The position numbers and the translations under genes were made by a program. Below are positions 1 to 5,189 of a stretch of 6,866 bases of DNA, piece after piece (position 1 is the stretch's first letter; each line of letters starts with the position of its first letter). Source of the stretch: Moraxellaceae bacterium (lineage in GTDB: Bacteria; Pseudomonadota; Gammaproteobacteria; Pseudomonadales; UBA3067); NCBI GenBank assembly GCA_002401525.1, contig NVTH01000060.1:1-6866 (forward strand). The letters are read 5' to 3'. Under the pieces are notes generated by a model that did no database searches, was not told the origin of the DNA, and saw only the letters and a program-made list of their open reading frames with translations.

Positions 1-51
1 AGGAGAGAACAACAATCACGAACCGAGAGAACTAAAAGAATTCTAAAGCTA

Positions 52-91
52 ATTTGGATTTATTCCGCGTGTGGGACCGATTAATCCAAAT
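52..91. repeat. 9-bp perfect inverted repeat with 22-nt loop
   Basis: ATTTGGATT at 52-60 is the exact reverse complement of AATCCAAAT at 83-91. The 22-nt loop could form a further short pairing between TCC (64-66) and GGA (74-76). No T-run follows on either strand, so it is not a typical intrinsic terminator. It could be an RNA 3'-end or stabilising hairpin for the chemoreceptor mRNA, or a protein-binding dyad. The pairing is read directly from the sequence; the role is unknown. Confidence 0.4.
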
Positions 92-109
92 AACACTAAC
101 CAATGCACG

Positions 110-118
110 CCCCCCCCC
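110..118. repeat. Homopolymer run of nine C
   Basis: Nine consecutive C residues (G on the minus strand) lie 72 bp beyond the end of the chemoreceptor gene. Runs of this length are prone to slippage, so the true length may vary between cells or be miscalled by a sequencer. It lies outside any gene I can support. Confidence 0.8.
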
Positions 119-189
119 AAGAAATCACATCCGGTATAGATTCTTGCTTTGCGACCCATAACGCTTTATCCCTATAGGTCAGGGAATCG

Positions 190-1350
190 TTAACGAGTCA
201 TAACCAACGAGGATTGCAATCCAGTCACCGCACTTTCAATTTCGACCTCTAAACGGCCTCGTTCTTCAACCAGTTTATTGCCTTCTTCCGCAAGCTCAGT
301 AATACGACTTAAATTGCCACCGATATTATCGGAAGCCGCAGTTTGCTGCTCAACCGCTGAAGCGATCTGGTCATTCATTTCACTAATGGAGCTCACCGCC
401 GTAGTAATGGCTTGCAAAGACTCCCCGGCCTTCGATGCCTGCTCAACACTGAGTTCAGCCTGTTTGCGACCTTCTGCCATGACCTTCACCGCATTACTGG
501 ATCCTTCTTGCAACCGGGCAATCATGTCATTAATTTCTTCGGTGGCTTCCTGGGTTCGTTGTGCCAACGTACGCACCTCATCGGCAACCACCGCAAAGCC
601 TCGTCCTTGCTCACCCGCTCGGGCCGCTTCGATCGCCGCATTCAAAGCTAATAAGTTAGTTTGATCCGCGATGCCGCGAATAACCTCAAGAATTGCCCCG
701 ATGGATTCGCTGTCTTCTTCCAGTTTTTGAATCGCCGTGGCTGCTCGCTCCACTTCATCCGCTAGAGAATGGATTGCCGAGGTCACACTATTGACCACTT
801 GCTGACCACTCTCCGCTTCTTGATTAGCATCTCGCGCCGCTTGCGCTGCAGCCACCGCATTTTGAGACACTTCATGCACGGTGGAAGACATATCCTCCAT
901 AGCAGAAACCACACTTTGCGCTTCTTGCTGCTGCCTCACTGCCCCATCATTGGATTGCTTGCCCATTTTTTCGAGCTCTTTCGACAACACTTGCACCCGA
1001 TCCACGGCACCGCTTAAATCCAGCATTCGAGATTGTTGTAAACTTAATAGGCCATTCACTGCTTTTGCTATTTCGTAACACTCGCCACCACCACTTTCAT
1101 CCACTTTAAAATTGGAATCGGAAGCCGATGATTTATTTAAGTCTCGAATCAATTGCGTCATGGGCTTCATCAGCATCGCATTCAGCATGCTGAGCACCAC
1201 CACTAACATCGCCACACTAAGCCCAATGCCAAGCATTAACACTTTACCCGTGCCATGGCTCTCTGCAGCCAGGTATACCATCAAGCCCACGTGGCCCAAC
1301 ATAGTCAAACCTACTAAAACTAGCAGCTTTCCCCTAAGCGATGTCATCAT
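190..1350 (-). CDS. Methyl-accepting chemotaxis protein, two-helix type without a ligand-binding domain
   Basis: Inner-membrane chemoreceptor, 386 aa, expected to signal to CheA through CheW. Two hydrophobic segments (about residues 8-28 and 37-60) are separated by only about eight residues, so there is almost no periplasmic part. A degenerate HAMP-like segment follows (about 61-112), with a Pro at 63 and an E-x-x-x-I-A-K-A-V second helix from residue 90. The rest is the long coiled-coil signalling domain. Its conserved hairpin is at about 225-270 and includes [16 protein letters not shown] and [12 protein letters not shown], with the tip near E247. There is no C-terminal NWETF-type CheR/CheB tether; the protein ends in V-M-T-R. 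The gene starts with two ATGs in a row. GGAG at 1359-1362 sits 8 nt before the first, which supports that start. It is divergent from mltF. The family is certain; the stimulus cannot be read from the sequence and may be membrane-borne or sensed in the cytoplasm. Confidence 0.95.
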   Translation of the reverse strand: MMTSLRGKLLVLVGLTMLGHVGLMVYLAAESHGTGKVLMLGIGLSVAMLVVVLSMLNAMLMKPMTQLIRDLNKSSASDSNFKVDESGGGECYEIAKAVNGLLSLQQSRMLDLSGAVDRVQVLSKELEKMGKQSNDGAVRQQQEAQSVVSAMEDMSSTVHEVSQNAVAAAQAARDANQEAESGQQVVNSVTSAIHSLADEVERAATAIQKLEEDSESIGAILEVIRGIADQTNLLALNAAIEAARAGEQGRGFAVVADEVRTLAQRTQEATEEINDMIARLQEGSSNAVKVMAEGRKQAELSVEQASKAGESLQAITTAVSSISEMNDQIASAVEQQTAASDNIGGNLSRITELAEEGNKLVEERGRLEVEIESAVTGLQSSLVMTR

Positions 1351-1358
1351 GATCTAGG

Positions 1359-1362
1359 CTCC
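1359..1362 (-). promoter_or_regulatory. Ribosome binding site of the chemoreceptor gene
   Basis: CTCC on the plus strand reads GGAG on the minus strand, 8 nt before the first of two adjacent ATGs. That spacing favours the first ATG as the start. Confidence 0.6.
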
Positions 1363-1379
1363 AATGGTTCCCATACACG

Positions 1380-1401
1380 GCACATAGCATTCCGAATGTG
1401 C
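1380..1401. promoter_or_regulatory. Dyad upstream of the chemoreceptor gene
   Basis: GCACAT (1380-1385) and ATGTGC (1396-1401) are perfect reverse complements with a 10-nt spacer. The centre contains an alternative small palindrome, CATTC-C-GAATG (1388-1398). The dyad lies 30-51 bp upstream of the chemoreceptor start, inside the divergent region shared with mltF. It could be an operator or a hairpin in the 5' untranslated RNA; neither is shown. Confidence 0.3.
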
Positions 1402-1484
1402 TCTGTAATTAAGCTTAGGTTAGACTTTTTAGCCTTGCCAATAGTTATTCCAATTTACTACCAACTATTTACGCCGTGACGCCC

Positions 1485-1514
1485 TTCACATCATTAGACT
1501 TCCTGCGCTAAAAT
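1485..1514 (+). promoter_or_regulatory. Possible sigma-70 promoter for mltF
   Basis: TTCACA (1485-1490, 5 of 6 to the -35 consensus) is followed after 18 bp by TAAAAT (1509-1514, 5 of 6 to the -10 consensus). This would start transcription near 1521 and give a leader of about 80 nt before mltF. The 18-bp spacing is slightly long. I found no comparably clear promoter for the chemoreceptor gene on the other strand, and no obvious flagellar sigma-28 site. Confidence 0.4.
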
Positions 1515-1602
1515 CGGTAGAATTCGCCTAACAGAGAAGCAAAAACCTTTTACTTACAATAACTTAAGGTTTAACCACACTTAATTACAAACTGCTAATC
1601 CT

Positions 1603-3042
1603 ATGATTTACTTGAACTTACGCCTGAAAAAAGGCCTACAGTTTATTGGACTTACCTTGCTGCTAAGCCTTTACCCCGCTTATCAACAAGAACTGTCGCA
1701 GCTGGATCTCATCAAAGAATCCGGCAGCTTGACCATTATTTCCCATTCTGGCCCCAGTACCATCTATCAAGACGGCAATGGTTTGGCTGGATTTGAATAT
1801 GAATTAGCCCAAAAGTTCGCCAACGAACTCAAGGTGAAGCTTAATATTGTCGAAGCAGACAATTATCCCGACTTACTTCGAGCCGTCAATGATCAAGGGA
1901 TTCACTTTGCTGCCGCCAATATTGCCGCCACCAACCTACGTAAAAAATCCGTTAAATTCACCGCGCCTTATCAGCAGATAGAGCAGCACGTCGTTTATCG
2001 ATACGGCAGCACTCGACCCAAAGAAGTGAAGGACCTGATCAACAAACGCGTCATTGTCACTGCCGACAGCACGCACACAGACATTTTAGCGGCTCAAAAG
2101 CTGGTTTACCCGAACCTCAGTTGGGTAGAAACTCAAACAATCGACGTTGACTATTTACTGCGAAAAGTGTCCAACGGTGAAATGGACTACGCCATTATAA
2201 ATTCCAATGAATACGTGCTGCACCGCTCCTTATACCCGACATTAAACGTCGCGTTTAATATTGGCCCGACGCATAACTTATCCTGGGCGTTCGCCAAAGA
2301 AGAAGACGATAGCCTTTTTCTTGCCGCCGAAGACTTTATCGCTCGCGCTGATCAGGGCGGAATCTTGGCGGAATTAAAGAACCGTCATTACGGGCACATC
2401 AATGAATTCAACTACGTCGACTCCAAAGTGTTCTTGGAGCATATTGAAAATCGACTGCCGCAGTATTTAGCGTCGTTTAAATCTGCTGCTGAAGATCACG
2501 AAATGGATTGGCGCTTGCTAGCGGCAGTGGGGTATCAAGAGTCATTATGGAACCCCGACGCCGTCTCTCCCACTGGAGTGCGAGGCCTGATGATGCTCAC
2601 CCGAATCACCGCCAAGGAAACCGGCGTCGGCAACCGACTTGACCCCTTCCAAAGCATTCAAGGTGGCGCCAAATACCTTCACAAAATAATGAATCGACTA
2701 CCCGATCGATTGGATCAAGATAATCGCACCTGGTTGTCTTTAGCGGCTTACAACGCCGGCTTTGGCCACATCGATGACGCACGCCAAATTACAGAACAGC
2801 AAGGCGATAATCCGGACGACTGGTTTGAAGTTAAAAAACGACTGCCACTGCTGACCCAACCCAAATGGTATGGCCAAACTAAATACGGCTACGCCAGAGG
2901 GGGACGTCAATCCCTGGTTTATGTGAAAAATATCCGCCGCTATTATGATTTATTAGTGTGGCGTACAGCGCAAGAGCAGCGTAAGCCACTCGACCCTTAC
3001 GCCTCCATTGCCATGAAAACCCCGCTGATCAATTCCATCTAA
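1603..3042 (+). CDS. mltF: Membrane-bound lytic murein transglycosylase F
   Basis: Periplasmic enzyme that cleaves the MurNAc-GlcNAc bond of peptidoglycan, leaving a 1,6-anhydro-MurNAc end; used in wall turnover. 479 aa, a little shorter than E. coli MltF. A basic start and hydrophobic stretch (about 7-26) give a signal peptide or anchor with no lipobox Cys. A solute-binding-protein family 3 module follows (about 40-265). The C-terminal SLT/lysozyme-like domain (about 285-452) has Y-Q-E-S with catalytic Glu313, then S-P-T-G-V-R-G-L-M-M-L-T, A-A-Y-N-A-G-F and Y-G-Y-A-R-G, all close to the E. coli enzyme. An in-frame stop at 1582-1584 leaves ATG 1603 as the only reasonable upstream start, yet no Shine-Dalgarno sequence precedes it. 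It is divergent from a chemoreceptor gene and convergent with tadA. The assignment is secure. Confidence 0.96.
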   Translation: MIYLNLRLKKGLQFIGLTLLLSLYPAYQQELSQLDLIKESGSLTIISHSGPSTIYQDGNGLAGFEYELAQKFANELKVKLNIVEADNYPDLLRAVNDQGIHFAAANIAATNLRKKSVKFTAPYQQIEQHVVYRYGSTRPKEVKDLINKRVIVTADSTHTDILAAQKLVYPNLSWVETQTIDVDYLLRKVSNGEMDYAIINSNEYVLHRSLYPTLNVAFNIGPTHNLSWAFAKEEDDSLFLAAEDFIARADQGGILAELKNRHYGHINEFNYVDSKVFLEHIENRLPQYLASFKSAAEDHEMDWRLLAAVGYQESLWNPDAVSPTGVRGLMMLTRITAKETGVGNRLDPFQSIQGGAKYLHKIMNRLPDRLDQDNRTWLSLAAYNAGFGHIDDARQITEQQGDNPDDWFEVKKRLPLLTQPKWYGQTKYGYARGGRQSLVYVKNIRRYYDLLVWRTAQEQRKPLDPYASIAMKTPLINSI

Positions 3043-3074
3043 GGTTTTACAAAAAGCCTCTTCAGAAGAATAAG

Positions 3075-3199
3075 AATAGTTACGGAAGATTAGCTACAGA
3101 AAAACAGCCACGAGCCAATTTCTACCAGAAATTTTCTATCGCCGAATTTCTACAAACGAATTTTACTGACCAACCTCTACCGCTCATTCGCCTCTAATT
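3075..3199. repeat. Degenerate 14-bp tandem repeat between mltF and tadA
   Basis: The convergent gap is built from about eight or nine imperfect units with a 14-bp period, starting at 3075, 3089, 3103, 3117, 3131, 3145, 3159, 3172 and 3186. The step from 3159 to 3172 is 13 bp. The best units are AATTTCTACCAGAA (3117) and AATTTCTACAAACG (3145), which match at 10 of 14 positions. Units 3075 and 3089 also match at 10 of 14. TAC, or one base off it, recurs in phase at 3081, 3095, 3109, 3123, 3137, 3151, 3164 and 3178. Unit 3117 also forms a 7-bp hairpin, AATTTCT-ACC-AGAAATT (3117-3133). The last unit is weak and runs into the tadA stop codon. The period is seen directly; the function is unknown. 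Confidence 0.5.
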
Positions 3200-3680
3200 A
3201 ATCCCGTTTATTTTTCGCCCGCTGACGCTTTAATTTAAAAAAGCGGCTCATTCTTGCTGAGCACGCTTGCGCCATCACACCCCCAAGCACTTCTGGATGA
3301 TGATTGATAAAGGGCTGCTCAAGCAGTTTTAATTGACTCGTCAGCGCGCCTGCTTTGGATTCGGAGGCACCAAAAACTACCCGCGATATTCGAGCATGAA
3401 TGATCGCCCCAGCACACATAATGCAAGGCTCAATGGTGACGTATAAGGTAGAACCCGTTAATCGATAATTTTGTCGGTGCTTCGATGCCGATCGGATCGC
3501 TTGAATTTCGGCGTGGGCCGAAGGGTCGCACTGGCCAATGGGCTGATTCCAACCTTCACCGACTACCTGATCATCGCAAACAACAACCGCTCCCACCGGC
3601 ACTTCGTCCTCGTCGGCAGCTCGCTCGGCCAGTTGTAAGGCGTATTCCATCCAACGCTGGTCCATTTCGATCTGGCTCAT
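3198..3680 (-). CDS. tadA: tRNA-specific adenosine deaminase
   Basis: Zinc-dependent cytoplasmic deaminase that converts adenosine-34 to inosine in the anticodon of tRNA-Arg(ACG), allowing it to read CGU, CGC and CGA. 160 aa, close to the family's usual length. The cytidine/deoxycytidylate-deaminase core is complete: H-A-E-I with zinc ligand His56 and proton-shuttle Glu58, and P-C-I-M-C-A-G with zinc ligands Cys86 and Cys89. The N terminus (M-S-Q-I-E, then E-V-P-V-G-A-V) and the N-Y-R-L and R-V-V-F-G-A segments match E. coli TadA closely. The C terminus is Lys/Arg-rich, fitting RNA contact. The first ATG is chosen because AAGGTGGTGA, nearly the full anti-16S complement, lies directly before it. 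In E. coli tadA follows mltF in the same direction; here the two genes face each other. Confidence 0.96.
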   Translation of the reverse strand: MSQIEMDQRWMEYALQLAERAADEDEVPVGAVVVCDDQVVGEGWNQPIGQCDPSAHAEIQAIRSASKHRQNYRLTGSTLYVTIEPCIMCAGAIIHARISRVVFGASESKAGALTSQLKLLEQPFINHHPEVLGGVMAQACSARMSRFFKLKRQRAKNKRD

Positions 3681-3691
3681 TCACCACCTTA
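3681..3691 (-). promoter_or_regulatory. Strong Shine-Dalgarno of tadA
   Basis: On the minus strand this reads TAAGGTGGTGA directly before the ATG. It matches the anti-Shine-Dalgarno complement TAAGGAGGTGA at 10 of 11 positions. The site fixes the tadA start, although the spacing from GGTGG to ATG is short (3 nt). Confidence 0.65.
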
Positions 3692-3743
3692 TTAAAATTA
3701 AATGACCTATTGCTTCAGAAAAAACACCGCGCTTCATTGCACC

Positions 3744-3764
3744 ACTTTCTAGAAGACTAGAAGT
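3744..3764. repeat. Short hairpin upstream of tadA
   Basis: ACTTTCTAG (3744-3752) pairs with CTAGAAGT (3757-3764) across a four-base loop with one bulged T. It lies between the strong terminator and tadA, in the region that should hold the tadA promoter. It is followed on the plus strand by TTT only, so it is at best a weak terminator in that direction. An operator role is equally possible. Confidence 0.25.
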
Positions 3765-3772
3765 TTTAAACT

Positions 3773-3806
3773 AAAAAAAACCCCCGGCAATGCCGAGGGC
3801 TTTTTT
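3773..3806 (-). terminator. Intrinsic terminator of the dehydrogenase operon (bidirectional)
   Basis: On the minus strand CCCTCGGC, loop ATT, GCCGGGGG forms an 8-bp stem (3781-3788 with 3792-3799) with one U-G wobble, followed by eight T (3773-3780). A-tract 3801-3806 can extend the stem by pairing with those U residues. On the plus strand the wobble becomes a C-A mismatch and the T-run is six, so the structure is best in the minus direction. It lies 38 bp past the stop codon of the 415-aa dehydrogenase gene and separates that operon from tadA. The same element could stop any plus-strand transcript that passes tadA. Confidence 0.85.
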
Positions 3807-3820
3807 AATGGTAAACCAAC

Positions 3821-3839
3821 GTTTGCTAAATTAGCAAAC
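3821..3839. repeat. 19-bp perfect palindrome just after the dehydrogenase stop codon
   Basis: GTTTGCTAA and TTAGCAAAC are perfect 9-bp reverse complements around a single A. The palindrome begins 4 bp beyond the stop codon of the 415-aa dehydrogenase gene and precedes the G/C-rich terminator. With a one-base centre it fits a protein-bound DNA dyad better than a tight RNA hairpin, though an RNA stem with a larger loop could form and protect the mRNA 3' end. The function is not shown. Confidence 0.45.
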
Positions 3840-3843
3840 CCGC

Positions 3844-5091
3844 TTAACCGTTAGGAATGTCTTTGAAAGGAATTCCTTTATCAACTCGCGCTTCCGTAGG
3901 TAATCCTAGAACTCGCTCGCCAATAATATTACGCTGAACTTCATCGGTTCCGCCGGCGATACGAATCGCTGGAATGCCGAGGTAAAGTTCTTGCCATAAA
4001 CCACCGGCGAATGTGGCTTGCTCGCCATATTCAGTGCCGAGGCCACCTTGCAACTCCATCGCATAAGAAGCAATTTCTTGCAATAAGATGCCCATCGCCA
4101 CTTTAATGATGGAGCTTTCTGAACCAGGCATACCGCCTTTAGAAAGCGCAGACAAAGTCCGGTTAACTGTAAGCTCCATTGCTTTCATACGGGTGTAGTA
4201 TTCAGCAATTTTCTGACGCACGGCAGGGCTGTCTTTCGCAAGCACGCCATCAATATAAGCAGTTTCAGCGATACGATCCAACTCACCGATTAACAACTCA
4301 GCGCCCATTCCCATTCCACCACCAATGGACATACGTTCGTTCATTAAGGTAGTAAGAGAAACGGCCCAACCATTGCCCACGGCATCCAGGCGATTCGCAT
4401 CAGGAATACGCACGTCAGTCATGAATACTTCGTTAAAGTTAGCACCGCCAGTGATCTGCTTGATAGGACGTATTTCAACGCCTTCTGATTCCATGTCGAT
4501 CACGAAATAGGTTAAGCCTTTATGCTTAGGCGCATCGAAATCACTACGCGTCACCAAGATACCCCATCTGGAGTAATGAGCACCCGAAGTCCATACTTTT
4601 TGACCGTTGATAATCCAATCATCGCCGTCTTTAACTGCTTTGGTACGCAGACCAGCCAAATCAGAACCTGCACCAGGCTCACTGAACAACTGACACCACA
4701 CTACGTCACCGCGTAGCATAGAAGGCAGCCATTTTTGTTTCTGTTCAGGGGTACCGTGCACTTGAATAGTCGGTCCGGCCATGCCTAAACCAATCATAAA
4801 GATATTCGGTGGAATTTTATATTTAGCTTCTTCTTGGCTAAAGATAATATTTTCCATCAAAGTTCCGCCACGACCGCCAAGATCTTTGGGCCAAGTAATG
4901 CAAGCCCAACCGGCATCCGCTTTCTTCTGCTGCCAAGCCTTACACTCTTCGACCATTTCGGGGGATTCGTTCTCGGAAAACATGCTCATTGCAGAGCTAT
5001 CATCCGCGTCGCGTTTTTCAGCGTTCGCATCAAGCCATTCTTGCACTTCTTTTCGAAATGCGGCTTCTGTTGGGGAATCATTAAAATCCAT
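3844..5091 (-). CDS. Acyl-CoA dehydrogenase family protein, catalytic-base subunit of a likely heteromeric pair
   Basis: FAD-linked alpha,beta-dehydrogenation of an acyl-CoA, passing electrons to ETF; cytoplasmic. 415 aa, a full-length family fold: N-terminal helical domain (about 1-130), middle beta domain (about 131-240) with L-F-S-E-P-G-A-G-S-D (135-144) and N-G-Q-K-V-W-T-S (162-169), and C-terminal helices with L-Q-G-G (347-350). Glu252, in L-M-N-E-R, falls at the helix-G base position used by isovaleryl-CoA dehydrogenase (Glu254). The usual E of the Y-E-G-T base motif is Gly here (A-G-G-T, about 379-382). The R-x-x-F-G motif that contacts FAD across the dimer is absent near residues 275-295. 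The upstream gene has that motif. The pair therefore resembles alpha2-beta2 enzymes such as mycobacterial ChsE4-ChsE5. The gene lies 94 bp downstream of its partner, on the same strand, with GAGG at 5103-5106 as a weak ribosome binding site. The substrate is unknown; a bulky or branched acyl-CoA is an inference. Confidence 0.93.
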   Translation of the reverse strand: MDFNDSPTEAAFRKEVQEWLDANAEKRDADDSSAMSMFSENESPEMVEECKAWQQKKADAGWACITWPKDLGGRGGTLMENIIFSQEEAKYKIPPNIFMIGLGMAGPTIQVHGTPEQKQKWLPSMLRGDVVWCQLFSEPGAGSDLAGLRTKAVKDGDDWIINGQKVWTSGAHYSRWGILVTRSDFDAPKHKGLTYFVIDMESEGVEIRPIKQITGGANFNEVFMTDVRIPDANRLDAVGNGWAVSLTTLMNERMSIGGGMGMGAELLIGELDRIAETAYIDGVLAKDSPAVRQKIAEYYTRMKAMELTVNRTLSALSKGGMPGSESSIIKVAMGILLQEIASYAMELQGGLGTEYGEQATFAGGLWQELYLGIPAIRIAGGTDEVQRNIIGERVLGLPTEARVDKGIPFKDIPNG

Positions 5092-5119
5092 GGTATTTCT
5101 AACCTCAAAACTCTTATTT

Positions 5120-5147
5120 ATTATTGTCGCGACCCATTAAAATCCAA
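5120..5147 (-). promoter_or_regulatory. Weak possible internal promoter between the two dehydrogenase genes
   Basis: On the minus strand TTGGAT (5142-5147) and AATAAT (5120-5125) are separated by 16 bp. The -10-like box matches 5 of 6, the -35-like box only 3 of 6. It could give extra transcription of the downstream gene, but the region is A/T-rich and such matches arise easily by chance. Confidence 0.2.
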
Positions 5148-5163
5148 TAGGCCTCACCAGGGT

Positions 5164-5189
5164 TTAAACTCAAATCAAAAAGAGTTTAA
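5164..5189. repeat. 8-bp inverted repeat at the end of the upstream dehydrogenase gene
   Basis: TTAAACTC (5164-5171) and GAGTTTAA (5182-5189) pair perfectly across a 10-nt loop. The right arm includes the stop codon of the 370-aa gene. The stem is A/T-rich and not followed by a T-run on the minus strand, so it is unlikely to be a full terminator. It might tune expression of the second gene by processing or partial termination, which is inference. Confidence 0.35.

Larger units (their letters stand above)
1..189. other. Non-coding left flank downstream of the chemoreceptor gene
   Basis: No convincing gene is visible. This stretch follows the stop codon of the minus-strand chemoreceptor gene. 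It contains a perfect 9-bp inverted repeat (52-60 with 83-91), a run of nine C (110-118) and a weak 5-bp hairpin (169-173 with 181-185). A 36-codon minus-strand frame (159 down to 49) crosses the C run. It has no good ribosome binding site and no recognisable product, so I do not call it a gene. I see no clear U-tailed terminator for the chemoreceptor transcript. Confidence 0.6.

Noticed and set aside
49..159. Minus-strand 36-codon frame across the C9 run
   Set aside because: Short, with no good ribosome binding site and no recognisable product. Kept only as context for the homopolymer finding.
169..185. 5-bp hairpin TCCCT/AGGGA next to the chemoreceptor stop codon as a terminator
   Set aside because: The stem is short and no T-run follows on the minus strand.
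278..664. Plus-strand open frame of 128 codons antisense to the chemoreceptor gene
   Set aside because: It lies entirely opposite the conserved signalling domain. Ala/Ser-rich receptor coding sequence commonly leaves such open frames.
1420..1470. Flagellar sigma-28 promoter for the chemoreceptor gene on the minus strand
   Set aside because: A TAAA is present, but no GCCGATAA-like box follows at the required distance.
3117..3133. AATTTCT-ACC-AGAAATT hairpin followed by TT as the mltF terminator
   Set aside because: The stem is A/T-rich with only a short T-run, and it is better explained as part of the 14-bp repeat. It may still add weak termination.
3075..3199. CRISPR array in the repeat-rich gap
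   Set aside because: The units are 14 bp, imperfect and directly adjacent, without unique spacers, and no cas gene is present.
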